A stretch of DNA of 64,000 nucleotides from Aeromicrobium marinum DSM 15272. Lineage in GTDB: Bacteria > Actinomycetota > Actinomycetes > Propionibacteriales > Nocardioidaceae. Made by a program: the position numbers and the translations under genes. The stretch covers positions 1,799,712 to 1,863,711 of the forward strand of contig NZ_CM001024.1 of assembly GCF_000160775.2 (NCBI RefSeq), read 5' to 3'. Positions 17,521 to 27,836 of this stretch are shown here, one piece after another. The notes below the pieces were generated by a model that saw only the letters and a list, made by a program, of their open reading frames with translations, was not told where the DNA came from and ran no database searches. Positions within the stretch are counted from its first letter, which is position 1, and each line of letters starts with the position of its first letter.

Positions 17521-19206
17521 GTGCCCGACGCTGACTTCCTGTACTCCGACCTCCTCCCCACCGGACCGGACACCACGCCGTACCGCCTGGTGACCACCGA
17601 GGGGGTCCGCACCGTCGAGGTCGACGGTCGGACCTTCCTCCAGGTCGACCCGGCCGTCATCCAGCAGCTGACCGCCGAGGCGATGCACGACATCAGCCAC
17701 TACCTCCGGCCGGCCCACCTTGCCCAGCTCCGCCGCATCATCGACGACCCGGAGTCGTCGGGCAACGACCGCTTCGTCGCGCTGGACCTGCTCAAGAACG
17801 TCAACATCTCGGCCGGCGGGGTGCTGCCCATGTGTCAGGACACCGGCACCGCCATCGTCATGGGCAAGAAGTCCGAGGGCGTCCTGACCGGGGCCGACGA
17901 CGCCGAGTGGATCAGCCGCGGCGTCTACGACGCCTACACCCGGCTCAACCTGCGCTACAGCCAGCTGGCTCCGTTGACGACCTTCGAGGAGAGGAACACC
18001 GGTACCAACCTGCCGGCCCAGATCGAGCTGTACTCGGCGCCGGAGCCCGACGGCGGACCGGCCTACAAGTTCCTCTTCATGGCCAAGGGCGGCGGCTCGG
18101 CCAACAAGTCCTTCCTGTTCCAGGAGACCAAGGCGGTCCTGCACCCCGAGCGCCTGCTGGCCTACCTCGACGAGAAGATCCGCAGTCTCGGCACCGCGGC
18201 CTGCCCCCCGTACCACCTGGCAGTCGTCATCGGCGGCACGAGCGCCGAGTTCGCCCTGAAGACCGCCAAGTACGCCAGCGCCCACTACCTCGACGACCTG
18301 CCGACCGAGGGCTCGATGAGCGCGCACGGATTCCGCGACCTCGAGCTGGAGCAGCAGGTGTTCGAGCTGACCCAGTCGTTCGGCATCGGGGCGCAGTTCG
18401 GCGGCAAGTACTTCTGCCACGACGTCCGCGTGGTCCGCCTGCCCCGACACGGCGCCTCCTGCCCCGTCGCCATCGCCGTGTCGTGCTCGGCGGACCGCCA
18501 GGCGCTCGGCAAGATCACCGCCGACGGCGTGTTCCTGGAGCAGCTCGAGACCGATCCGGCCCAGTACATGCCCGACGCGGGCGTCGCCGAGGACATCTCC
18601 GGCGGCGAGGTCGTCGAGGTCGACCTCAACCGCCCGATGGAGCAGATCCTGGCCCAGCTGGCGCAGCACCCGGTCAAGACACGACTGTCGCTCACCGGTC
18701 CCCTGGTCGTGGCACGCGACATCGCCCACGCCAAGATCAAGGAGCGGCTCGACGCCGGCGAGGAGATGCCGGCGTATCTGCGCGACCACCCGGTGTACTA
18801 CGCCGGACCGGCCAAGACACCCGAGGGGATGGCGTCGGGCTCGTTCGGTCCCACCACCGCCGGCCGGATGGACTCCTACGTGGAGCAGTTCCAGGCCGCC
18901 GGCGGATCGATGGTCATGCTGGCCAAGGGCAACCGCAGCAAGGCCGTGACCGACGCGTGCCGGACCCACGGGGGCTTCTACCTGGGATCGATCGGCGGAC
19001 CGGCCGCCCGGCTCGCCCAGGACTGCATCCGCAGCCAGGAGGTCATCGAGTACCCCGAGCTGGGCATGGAGGCCGTCTGGAAGATCGAGGTCGAGAACTT
19101 CCCCGCCTTCATCGTCGTCGACGGCGAGGGCAACGACTTCTTCACGGACCCGGGGGGCACCGTGACCGTGCCGCTCGGCGGCATCCGGGTGCGCAGCGCC
19201 GAGTAG
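17521..19206 (+). CDS. class I fumarate hydratase, [4Fe-4S]
   Basis: A 561-residue single-chain iron-sulphur fumarase that interconverts fumarate and malate. Cys105 (LPMCQDTGT), Cys228 (AACPPYH) and Cys322 (VSCSADRQ) fit the three cluster ligands of E. coli FumA. The C-terminal beta-subunit-like region includes [18 protein letters not shown] and [18 protein letters not shown]. Such enzymes are oxygen- and superoxide-sensitive. fumC, the stable class II enzyme, follows 34 bases after its stop under its own -10 box. Confidence 0.94.
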   Translation: MPDADFLYSDLLPTGPDTTPYRLVTTEGVRTVEVDGRTFLQVDPAVIQQLTAEAMHDISHYLRPAHLAQLRRIIDDPESSGNDRFVALDLLKNVNISAGGVLPMCQDTGTAIVMGKKSEGVLTGADDAEWISRGVYDAYTRLNLRYSQLAPLTTFEERNTGTNLPAQIELYSAPEPDGGPAYKFLFMAKGGGSANKSFLFQETKAVLHPERLLAYLDEKIRSLGTAACPPYHLAVVIGGTSAEFALKTAKYASAHYLDDLPTEGSMSAHGFRDLELEQQVFELTQSFGIGAQFGGKYFCHDVRVVRLPRHGASCPVAIAVSCSADRQALGKITADGVFLEQLETDPAQYMPDAGVAEDISGGEVVEVDLNRPMEQILAQLAQHPVKTRLSLTGPLVVARDIAHAKIKERLDAGEEMPAYLRDHPVYYAGPAKTPEGMASGSFGPTTAGRMDSYVEQFQAAGGSMVMLAKGNRSKAVTDACRTHGGFYLGSIGGPAARLAQDCIRSQEVIEYPELGMEAVWKIEVENFPAFIVVDGEGNDFFTDPGGTVTVPLGGIRVRSAE

Positions 19207-19228
19207 CGGGACCCGGGGGGTCCGAGGC

Positions 19229-19234
19229 TACCGT
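19229..19234 (+). promoter_or_regulatory. leaderless -10 box for fumC
   Basis: TACCGT followed by six bases and the ATG at 19241, in the 34-base gap between the two fumarase genes. Confidence 0.5.
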
Positions 19235-19240
19235 GGCCGC

Positions 19241-20638
<1,398 letters not shown>

Positions 20639-20663
20639 TCCGCGCTCCGTCCCGCCCCCACCC

Positions 20664-20745
20664 GGGCGGTGGATTCGCGACCTTTTGGAGCCTCATTCGG
20701 TCGCATCCGCACCGCCTGGGCAGTTCGGTCGCGAATCCACCGCCC
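20664..20745. repeat. long inverted repeat between convergent genes
   Basis: A perfect 19-bp inverted repeat (20664-20682 and 20727-20745, arm GGGCGGTGGATTCGCGACC) with a 44-base loop. The loop holds further partial copies of TTCGGTCGC. An outer pair of nine bases (CCCGCCCCC at 20651-20659, GGGGGCGGG at 20750-20758) can extend the structure. It lies between the stops of fumC and the DUF2079 gene. Confidence 0.75.
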
Positions 20746-20758
20746 TGAGGGGGGCGGG

Positions 20759-22111
20759 TCAGTCGGTGCGGGAGGCGAGCACGATGCCCTCACCCTCGAC
20801 GACGGTGCGCCACCGGCCGCCGAAGCGGTCCTCGGCCCAGGCCACGGGATCGGCCGGCGAACCGATCCCGGCGGTGGTGTCCACCAGCACGTGGCGGGGT
20901 TCGGCGTCCCCCACGGTCCCCAGCCAGTAGGCCCGGTGGTCGGTCACCACGTGGGTCAGCAGGGCGATGTCGGCGACGACAGGAGCCCCGACGGGCACGG
21001 CCTCGATGGCCTCACGGGCGACCTCAGCCCGCGGGGGGTCGCGGTAGAGGTCGGCGTCCAGCACCCGCAGGACGGGTGAACCGGCCAGGGTCACCACCGT
21101 CACGACCGCGCCCACGGGCAGCAGCCGGCGCACGGACGGTCGCTGCACCGCTGCGTCGATCGCCGCGCAGAAGACGATCGGCATGAGCAGCACCGAGTAG
21201 TGCCACTCGGTGCCCCAGTAGAACGGGACGTCGCCCGCGAACCGCCAGGCGAACGTCGGGACGACCAGCCACGCCCACGGCGAGAACAGGGCGGCCAGAC
21301 CGGTGATCGCGAAGGTGAGGAGCAGGGTCAGCAGCTTGGTGTCGGTGGCGGTCAGCACGGTGGCGACGATGCCGCGCTCGCCGCCGAGGGTGCTGGTGTA
21401 CGCGTACGACCCCTCGGCGTTGAAGCCGGGCAGGACCACGGTGAGCACCAGCACGAAGGTCACGACCCCGGCCGCCACGAGGAGCAGCCCGCGACGTCGC
21501 TCCCCCGCCCACCACAGCACCGCCCCGATGACGGCGACGGTCAGTCCGAGGTCCTCCTTGACCAGCAGCAGCGGGAGCGACCACAGCACGACCCGGTCGG
21601 GTCGCCGGTCCACCCAGGCCGCCCCGGCCAGCGCGAGCAGGGGTGCCCCGAAGGCGACCTCGTGGAACTCCGCCACCACCGCCGACTGCAGACCGAAGGA
21701 CAGTCCGTAGGCAGCCGTGGTGCCCACCGCGACCACCGGGCCCAGGTGACGCAGCGCCAGCCGGCCGATCACCAGCGTCGAGACGGTGAGCAGCAGCACC
21801 TGGGCGAGCAGGAGCGTCTGGGCCGCCGGGACCAGCCGGTACACCGGTGCGAGCACGGCGTAGATCGGCGAGAAATGGTCGCCCAGCACGTGGAACCCCG
21901 GACCCTTGACGTCGACGATCGGCGCGCCCCAGCCGGCGTAGCCCCGCAACGCCTGCTCGAAGATCGCGTTGTCCCACGACCGCAGCTCGAAGCGCTCGAA
22001 CTGGCGCACCGCGAGCACCGCATGGGCCGCCCCGGTCAGCAGCGCGACCGAGGTGACGAGGAGCGCTCCGCGGCGCCCGACGGCCTCAGTCGACGACGGC
22101 GAGATTGGCAC
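20759..22111 (-). CDS. DUF2079 multi-spanning membrane protein
   Basis: A 450-residue polytopic membrane protein with about ten hydrophobic segments and a soluble C-terminal region. The motif LRSWDNAIFEQALRGYA, then KGPGFHVLGDHFSPIYAVLAP, is the DUF2079 hallmark and resembles the first loop of GT-C glycosyltransferases. Role unknown; a lipid-linked sugar transferase is possible. The GTG start overlaps the ABC ATPase-like gene by 26 bases, so it is the last gene of that operon. Confidence 0.75.
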   Translation of the reverse strand: MPISPSSTEAVGRRGALLVTSVALLTGAAHAVLAVRQFERFELRSWDNAIFEQALRGYAGWGAPIVDVKGPGFHVLGDHFSPIYAVLAPVYRLVPAAQTLLLAQVLLLTVSTLVIGRLALRHLGPVVAVGTTAAYGLSFGLQSAVVAEFHEVAFGAPLLALAGAAWVDRRPDRVVLWSLPLLLVKEDLGLTVAVIGAVLWWAGERRRGLLLVAAGVVTFVLVLTVVLPGFNAEGSYAYTSTLGGERGIVATVLTATDTKLLTLLLTFAITGLAALFSPWAWLVVPTFAWRFAGDVPFYWGTEWHYSVLLMPIVFCAAIDAAVQRPSVRRLLPVGAVVTVVTLAGSPVLRVLDADLYRDPPRAEVAREAIEAVPVGAPVVADIALLTHVVTDHRAYWLGTVGDAEPRHVLVDTTAGIGSPADPVAWAEDRFGGRWRTVVEGEGIVLASRTD

Positions 22112-23249
22112 CGGTCTGGGCGTCGAACAGGCTCACGTGCTCGGGAGGCACCACCACGTGCATGGACATGCCGGCCTCCAGCTCGCCCCCGGCGTCGATC
22201 CGGACGACCAGGAAGTGCTGGAACAGGTCGAAGCCGTAGAACTCCTCGATGGCCTCCAGCGCCTCGTCCACCTCCGGCTCGACCTCGAACCCGAGGAACG
22301 CCAGCTGGGTGTCCCCGCGCCACTCGACCTCGTCCACCCGGGTCGTGCCGTCGAACCCTCCGCTGACGTCGACACCGCCGCGCGTCGCGTCCAGGCAGTG
22401 CTCGGGCCGGACTCCCACGATCACGGTTCGACGGTCGCCGACGCCGTCGATCTGCGCCTGCGACAGCGCGACGGTCCCGACGGGCGTCTCGACGCGGCCC
22501 TCGTGCACCAGACCCGGCAGCAGGTTCATCGGCGGCATCCCGAGGTAGGAGGCGACGAAGAGGTCGGAGGGGCGCGCGTAGACCTCCCGCGCGGTACCGA
22601 CCTGGTGGACCCGACCGCGGTGCAGCACCGCGATCAGGTCAGCCATCGCCAGGGCCTCGCTGACCGAGGCCGTGGCGACCAGCGAGGTGCGGCCCCGCTC
22701 GACCTGCCACTGCTGCACGACGGATCGCACGTGGGGCCGGACCCGCTCGGCCTGAGCGGCGAACGGCTCCTCGAACAGGTAGAGCCGGGCCTCCCGCACC
22801 AGGGCCCGACCGAGGGCCACCCGTTGCTGCTGCTCGTCGGTGAGGTCGGCCGGTCGCAGGTCGAGCAGCTCGGACAGCGCGAGCTGCTCCACCACCTGCT
22901 CGACCTGCTCGGCCAGGGCTTCGGTGTCGGTGCCCTTGCGCACCGTGGCGCTGGCCGTGAGGTTGTCGAGCACGTCGCGGTGCGGGTACAGGGCATGGTC
23001 GGCGAACACCACCGAGACGTCCCGCCCCCGCGGGTCCTCGGCCGACACGTCGTCGTCGCCGAAGGAGATCTCCCCGGTGGCGGTGCGTTCCAGGCCGGCC
23101 ACGGCACGCAGCAACGCCGCTCGCGTCGCGGCCGAGGGGCTGACCACCGCCAGTGTCGTGCCCTCCTCGACATCGAGGTCGACGTCGGCGAGCAGCTGGT
23201 CGTCACCGGAACCCGGGACGCAGACGTGGCGCAGGTGCACAGAAGTCAT
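22086..23249 (-). CDS. ABC transporter ATPase-like subunit with degenerate catalytic motifs (pseudo-ATPase)
   Basis: 387 residues aligned throughout with MsiK/UgpC-type sugar importer ATPases, including the C-terminal TOBE region (IVGVRPEH). The key motifs are changed: Walker A GPSGCGKST is SPSAATRAA (37-45), the Q-loop Gln is Ala83, LSGGQ is LTDEQ (136-140), the Walker B Asp is Glu160, the D-loop Asp is Gln166 and the switch His is Ala194. The glutamate of Walker B (Glu161) remains. The frame is open and overlaps both neighbours, so this is not a decayed pseudogene. ATP binding and hydrolysis are unlikely; a scaffold or regulatory role, with an ATPase supplied from elsewhere, is inferred. 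Confidence 0.85.
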   Translation of the reverse strand: MTSVHLRHVCVPGSGDDQLLADVDLDVEEGTTLAVVSPSAATRAALLRAVAGLERTATGEISFGDDDVSAEDPRGRDVSVVFADHALYPHRDVLDNLTASATVRKGTDTEALAEQVEQVVEQLALSELLDLRPADLTDEQQQRVALGRALVREARLYLFEEPFAAQAERVRPHVRSVVQQWQVERGRTSLVATASVSEALAMADLIAVLHRGRVHQVGTAREVYARPSDLFVASYLGMPPMNLLPGLVHEGRVETPVGTVALSQAQIDGVGDRRTVIVGVRPEHCLDATRGGVDVSGGFDGTTRVDEVEWRGDTQLAFLGFEVEPEVDEALEAIEEFYGFDLFQHFLVVRIDAGGELEAGMSMHVVVPPEHVSLFDAQTGANLAVVD

Positions 23250-24223
23250 CAGGACGATCTTCCCAGAAGTCGGGTGAGGGGACGGGAGAGCACGACGAGC
23301 GCCAGGGCCGTCGGGACGAGCCACACCAGGCCGGCGGCCGCGGCCAGTGACACCGACTCCGGGGCGACGGGCAGGGACAGCAGGGCGCTGGGCAGGGTGG
23401 CCGATCCGGGAGAGGCGGTGAGTGCAGCGCCGAGGACCAGGTCCTGCGCGGCGACGACGAACACCGTGAGGGCCACGACCAGCACGCTCGGCCCGGCGGA
23501 CGGCAGCCACACCCGCAGGAGGACCGTCCGGCGCCGGGCGCCGTCGGCCCGTGCTGCCTCGACCAGGTTCCACGGGGACGAGCGCAGGAGACGGACGAAC
23601 ATCCACGTGGCGAGCGGGACGGTGATGACGCTCTGCGCGACGCCCACGACCCAGACCCGGTCGACCAGCTCGGCCCGGACGGCGAGGTCCTCCGCGGCGA
23701 CCGCCAGGACCACCAGGGGCGCCATCAGGAGGCCGGCCACCGCGACCCTGGACCACCGGGCCGCTCGCGACCCGGAGCGGAAGAGCCCGACGGCCGCGGC
23801 CAGCCCCACGGGGATCGCCACCGCGGTGGCCAGGGCCGCCGCGAGCACCGAGGTGAGAGCCGCCCCGCGCAGGTCGGCCGACTGCCGCAGGTCCGAGAAG
23901 GCCGAGAGGTCCCAGCCTTCGGGCACCAAGGCCGTCGGGACGGCATCCCCGGGGGTCACGGCGAGGGTCACGACCCAGAGCAGCGGAACCAGGGTGAGCA
24001 GGGTGAAGAACTCCAGCCCGATGACGGCCCACACCGAGACCGGCCGCGGACTGTCGGAGATCACGACGGCCCAGGCACTGGTGGCGATGAGCACCGCGGC
24101 GAAGCCGACCCACAACCACTGGTCCGGCGGGGGGACACGGAAGATGGCGTAGTTCGCCAGGCCGAAGCCGGCGAGGAACGCCACGCCCGCGGCGAGGAGC
24201 CGGGAGCGCACGGTGGGCGTCAT
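23249..24223 (-). CDS. sugar-type ABC transporter permease (MalG-like)
   Basis: 324 residues with about eight hydrophobic segments, two more than usual at the N-terminus. The cytoplasmic coupling loop LVEAARADGARRRTVLLRVW, then LPSAGP, fits the EAA motif and is well conserved. It pairs with the upstream permease to form the membrane channel. Overlaps both neighbours by ATGA-type junctions. The conserved coupling loop implies that it still docks to an ATPase-like subunit. Confidence 0.8.
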   Translation of the reverse strand: MTPTVRSRLLAAGVAFLAGFGLANYAIFRVPPPDQWLWVGFAAVLIATSAWAVVISDSPRPVSVWAVIGLEFFTLLTLVPLLWVVTLAVTPGDAVPTALVPEGWDLSAFSDLRQSADLRGAALTSVLAAALATAVAIPVGLAAAVGLFRSGSRAARWSRVAVAGLLMAPLVVLAVAAEDLAVRAELVDRVWVVGVAQSVITVPLATWMFVRLLRSSPWNLVEAARADGARRRTVLLRVWLPSAGPSVLVVALTVFVVAAQDLVLGAALTASPGSATLPSALLSLPVAPESVSLAAAAGLVWLVPTALALVVLSRPLTRLLGRSS

Positions 24224-25041
24224 CGTCTGGCCACCCCCCGCAGCGCGAACGCAGCCGCGGTCGCGAGGACCAGGCTCAGCACCAGCAGCACGATCGCCGC
24301 GGCCGCGGCCAGCGCGGTGTCGTACGACCCGAACGCGGTGTCCCACACGACGAGTGGGGCGGTGCGCGTGACGTCGCCGGTGCGGTCGGCCAGGATCGGG
24401 CCGTCCACGAGGCGCCACGAGTCGAGCACCCGGTACACCGCAGCGAGGGCCAGGGCCGGGGCGGCGATCGGGAGCACCACCCGACGCCAGCGCTGCCACG
24501 GCGTCATGCCGTCGACGACCGCCTGGTCCATGACGCGTCGGGGCACGCGGGCCAGGCCCAGGTAGACGATCACGGTGACGACACCGAGCGTCCGCCACGC
24601 CTCACCCGCGGCAACGGCCGCGAGCCGGGTGGTCGGGCCGGGGTCGTCGAGCTCGAACCACGTCGCCACGAATCCGCCGTCGACCGCCGCCCCCGAGGCG
24701 AAGGCCGTGACGACGCCGAAGAACCCCAGCGGCAGCAGGAGCAGGATCCGCGCGACGGGCCAGACCGACTCCACGTGCCGCAGGGCACCCGCGAACGCGA
24801 GCGCGAGCGTGAGCTGGACGAGCGCCACGGCGACGGCCACGGCAGCGCCGACGCCCACGGCGGTCCACCACACCCCGGACCCGAGGACCGTCACGAACTC
24901 GTCGACACCGGCGGATCCGCCCGGTCCGGCAGCCGACCACACCAGGCGGACCACCGGAAGGCCGACGAGCACGACGACGAGCAGGGCAGCGGGCACGACC
25001 AGCAGGCCGGGTCCCCGGAGGCTGCGCAAGCGGGCCCTCAT
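24220..25041 (-). CDS. sugar-type ABC transporter permease (MalF-like)
   Basis: 273 residues, six membrane helices. The coupling loop is VMDQAVVDGMTPWQRWRRVV then LPIAAP, a good EAA motif. LLLPLGFFGVVTAFASGAAV corresponds to the periplasmic gate region. The start at 25041 overlaps the solute-binding protein stop by four bases. Confidence 0.8.
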   Translation of the reverse strand: MRARLRSLRGPGLLVVPAALLVVVLVGLPVVRLVWSAAGPGGSAGVDEFVTVLGSGVWWTAVGVGAAVAVAVALVQLTLALAFAGALRHVESVWPVARILLLLPLGFFGVVTAFASGAAVDGGFVATWFELDDPGPTTRLAAVAAGEAWRTLGVVTVIVYLGLARVPRRVMDQAVVDGMTPWQRWRRVVLPIAAPALALAAVYRVLDSWRLVDGPILADRTGDVTRTAPLVVWDTAFGSYDTALAAAAAIVLLVLSLVLATAAAFALRGVARR

Positions 25042-26309
25042 CGCAGGTCCCCGGCGAGGGCCGAACGGATCTCGGCGGCCGTGCGCGCCGGTGTGGCGCC
25101 GACGACGGCCGTGACGGGCGACCACCGGTCGTCCACGGACCGACGGAAGGCGTCGAACTGCGCCACGGCCGGTTCGGGCACCCCGCCGGCGAGCGCGTCG
25201 CCGACCACGTCGGCGCGGGGGTCGGGGAGGTCGACAGGGTCGGCGTCCGGCGCGAGCACCACCTCGTCGCCGGTGCGCTGGGCGGGGGTGTGCCCCGTCA
25301 GGTCGGCGAGCCGCTCGGCGGACTCCGCGCTGGTCAGGCAGGTGATCGCCTCGAAGGCGGCGGCCGGATCGGTGGCGCCCCGTGGGACGGCCAGCCCCAC
25401 ACCCGTGAGGGGAGCAGCGGCGGTGCTCGGGTCGATCACGGGGTAGCCGGTGCTCGACAGCTCGGCCGAGACGATCGCGAGCTCGGGGTCGGCCTCGACC
25501 GACGCCGGTGCCACGAGGAACGCGCCCGTCGGACCGGCGAACGCCGCGAGCGAGTCGGGTGAGGGTCCAGGTCCGATCCGGGCATCGGCGTAGAGGCGCA
25601 CGACCGCCGCGGCCTGCTCACCGGCAGCGGAGTCGAGGTCGGTCACGACGTCCCCGCCCGCCGACGCCACCAGTCCCGTCAGCCAGGCCGACGTGCCCAG
25701 ACCGTCCGCGTCGGCGATCTGCAGCGTGCCGCCCAGCCGGGCGGTGGCAGTGATCAGCTCGTCCCACGTGATGGGCGCGGTGACGTCGAGGCCGGCCCGC
25801 TCGGCGAGCGAACCGCGGTACCAGAGCAGGTACGGCTCGTACCACCACGGGGCGGTGGCGACGGTGTCGCCGACCGTCGACGCGGCCAGTGCCTCCGGCC
25901 GGGTGGACCCGTCGAGGCTGGACAGCACCTCCTCGGGCAGCGGGGCGAGCAGGTCGGCCTCCGCCAGCTCGGTCGTCAGGGAGGTGTCGACCCCGACCAG
26001 GTCGATCGAGCCGTCGCGGGCCCGCAGCCGGTCGAGGATCTCGATGCGTCGCAGCCCGACGTCGTCGGGCAAGGTCTCGATCTCGATGCGGTACGACCCG
26101 CCGGCCGCCTCGGTGCAGGCGTCGGCCAGGGGTGTGAGGTCTGCGCGGTCGGGCGGAGTCGCCCACTGCACCACTGGCACCCGAGGAGCGGGGTCGTCGG
26201 CGCAGGCGGCGACCGACACCAGTGCCAGCGCGCACGACAACCTCGCGACCGCTCCCCTCGCTCTCACGGGGACACTGTGCCACACCGGCCGGGCAGGTTC
26301 AGGGTGCAC
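25038..26309 (-). CDS. extracellular solute-binding lipoprotein of a sugar-type ABC importer
   Basis: 423 residues. The signal peptide ends in a lipobox (LVSVAAC, Cys36). The mature protein shows family 1 binding-protein features: IDLVGVDTSLTTELAEADLL, PWWYEPYLLWYRGSLAERAG and the TWDELITATARL motif, as in maltose/trehalose-type binding proteins. Ligand cannot be told from sequence. GTG at 26309 has GGGGGG six bases upstream; a GTG at 26267 would shorten the signal peptide by 14 residues. First gene of the importer operon. Confidence 0.82.
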   Translation of the reverse strand: MHPEPARPVWHSVPVRARGAVARLSCALALVSVAACADDPAPRVPVVQWATPPDRADLTPLADACTEAAGGSYRIEIETLPDDVGLRRIEILDRLRARDGSIDLVGVDTSLTTELAEADLLAPLPEEVLSSLDGSTRPEALAASTVGDTVATAPWWYEPYLLWYRGSLAERAGLDVTAPITWDELITATARLGGTLQIADADGLGTSAWLTGLVASAGGDVVTDLDSAAGEQAAAVVRLYADARIGPGPSPDSLAAFAGPTGAFLVAPASVEADPELAIVSAELSSTGYPVIDPSTAAAPLTGVGLAVPRGATDPAAAFEAITCLTSAESAERLADLTGHTPAQRTGDEVVLAPDADPVDLPDPRADVVGDALAGGVPEPAVAQFDAFRRSVDDRWSPVTAVVGATPARTAAEIRSALAGDLR

Positions 26310-26328
26310 GACGGACCCCCCGGGCCGG

Positions 26329-27105
26329 TCAGGGCGACTCTCGACCGCCCTGCTGCGGTCGTCGCCGGCCGCGCTCGTCGTGGATCTCTCGATCCATGCG
26401 TCGCATGCGGCGCCAACGGCGGAAGACCGCCGAACTGAATCGCTGCATGCCCCCGAACACGACGGCCGCGAAGACGAGCAGGGTGAGGCCCGGCAGCAGG
26501 GCGCCGACGGCCTCGGAGGGGACCGGCGGTCCGGCGGCCAGGGCCCGGACGAATCCTCCGACGATCGCGATGCCGGGCAGGGCCATCAGGACCGCGAGGG
26601 CGATCCGCGGCATCTGCGAGAACTGGAACGTGCGGGCGCGGAAGCGGACCCAGTTGCGCCGGCGGATCGACCGCCGTTCGTCGTCGTCGGCGGCGTCCTG
26701 GATCTCCCGGTCCTCGACGGGGACGAAGCTGCCGTCCACGGGGACGAGGTCGATGACCTCCTCCCAGGCGACCAGCGCATCGACCACCCGACGCCCCTCC
26801 CGCCACACCCGGAGGCCGAGCCACAGGCCGGCCGCGATGGCGGCCGCGCACACCAGCAGGATCACGCCGACGAGGGCCGCTTCGCCGGAGTCGTCGAAGT
26901 TCGCCACCGAGATGGTGGCGCCGCCGAGCACCTGCCCCAGCATCAGCAGCGCCAGTGCGGCAGCTCCGCGGGCGGGCCGCCGCCGGTCCAGCCACGCCTC
27001 GCGCTCGAGGGCCGCGAGGGCGACCTTCCGCTCGCGCACCATGACCCCGCGCGAGCTCCACTCGCGCGGCGGAGGCGCGAGGTCGGGCCGCGGTGCCCCG
27101 GTCAT
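26329..27105 (-). CDS. membrane protein of the type VII-like module
   Basis: 258 residues. Two hydrophobic pairs are visible (about residues 47-68 with 76-97, and 165-185 with 196-215) separated by a charged cytosolic stretch (EDREIQDAADDDERRS), ending in an Arg-rich tail. I do not recognise a family. The start overlaps the stop of the upstream gene (ATGA), so it belongs to the 29223-26329 operon. Possible roles, such as a membrane immunity or anchor protein, are speculation from context. Confidence 0.6.
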   Translation of the reverse strand: MTGAPRPDLAPPPREWSSRGVMVRERKVALAALEREAWLDRRRPARGAAALALLMLGQVLGGATISVANFDDSGEAALVGVILLVCAAAIAAGLWLGLRVWREGRRVVDALVAWEEVIDLVPVDGSFVPVEDREIQDAADDDERRSIRRRNWVRFRARTFQFSQMPRIALAVLMALPGIAIVGGFVRALAAGPPVPSEAVGALLPGLTLLVFAAVVFGGMQRFSSAVFRRWRRMRRMDREIHDERGRRRPQQGGRESP

Positions 27106-27836
27106 CGAGCGATCCCGAAGGCGTCGAGGATCGAGATCTCGACCGGACGGGCCTCGACCTGCGGGTCGTCGGGCATCAGGTGGGCGGTGTGCGCGATGCC
27201 GCTGGCGAACACCGCCATCGCGCCGCGCTCCTCGACCGTGGGCGCGGCGCCCACCACGAGGGCAGCGACCTCGGGCAGCTCGGGGACGGGGACCGCGGCG
27301 AGCACCAGGCCGGCGGAGGTGGGGAGGTCCACCCCCTCGAGGCCCGCGGGCGGGGTCAGGGCGGTCGTGTCGGCGACGGCGTACAGGCTCGACCCGACCC
27401 GACCGCCGAGCAGCTCGAAGTCTTCCTGGACGACGTCGGACAGCAGCGAGGCGACCGGCGACCCGCCGCCACCGAGCACTCCTCCGAGGACCCGCTCGAC
27501 GAGCCCGACGGGGTTCAGTCCCACGTCGCTCTCGACGTGCAGCAACCAGACGCCGTAGAGCCACGTCGTGGCCCGCCCCTCCCACGCCGTCATGAGGACG
27601 CCGCCGATCTGGAGTCCCGACGACGACAGGAGACGTCGCGCCGAGACCAGCTGGGTCCGTGTGGCGCCCAGGTCGGCGTCGGAGAGCTGGTCGGCGTGCG
27701 GCTGCAGCATCTCGTCGAACAACGCGAGCATGTCGTCGTCGGTCTCGTGGTGCACCAGCTCGATGTAGCCGGGTGGCACCTGGGCGCGGAACTCCCAGGG
27801 TTCGGACGGGGTCCCGACGGGTACGCCCGCCGTCAT
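27102..27836 (-). CDS. hypothetical protein of the type VII-like module
   Basis: 244 residues, mostly soluble alpha/beta pattern with a long Gly-rich centre (LVERVLGGVLGGGGSP). No signal peptide and no known motif. The N-terminal PPGYIELVHHETDDDMLALFD and the repeated Val/Ala-rich strands suggest a compact domain. The four-base overlaps at both ends show tight coupling to the T7SS-signal protein upstream, a position often held by chaperones or immunity proteins. Function not assigned. Confidence 0.6.
   Translation of the reverse strand: MTAGVPVGTPSEPWEFRAQVPPGYIELVHHETDDDMLALFDEMLQPHADQLSDADLGATRTQLVSARRLLSSSGLQIGGVLMTAWEGRATTWLYGVWLLHVESDVGLNPVGLVERVLGGVLGGGGSPVASLLSDVVQEDFELLGGRVGSSLYAVADTTALTPPAGLEGVDLPTSAGLVLAAVPVPELPEVAALVVGAAPTVEERGAMAVFASGIAHTAHLMPDDPQVEARPVEISILDAFGIAR

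Noticed and set aside
22086..23249. Reading the degenerate ATPase as a frameshifted pseudogene
   Set aside because: The frame is open over 387 codons, flanking motifs such as VALGRAL and VGVRPEH stay in register, and both gene overlaps are preserved.
22086..24119. 677-codon ORF merging the second permease region with the ATPase-like gene
   Set aside because: The upstream part is the shadow frame of the permease; the ATG at 23249 overlaps the permease stop in the usual ATGA form.
21969..24152. 727-codon plus-strand ORF over the importer operon
   Set aside because: Low-complexity Arg/Gly/His-rich shadow with no motif, antisense to three clear genes.
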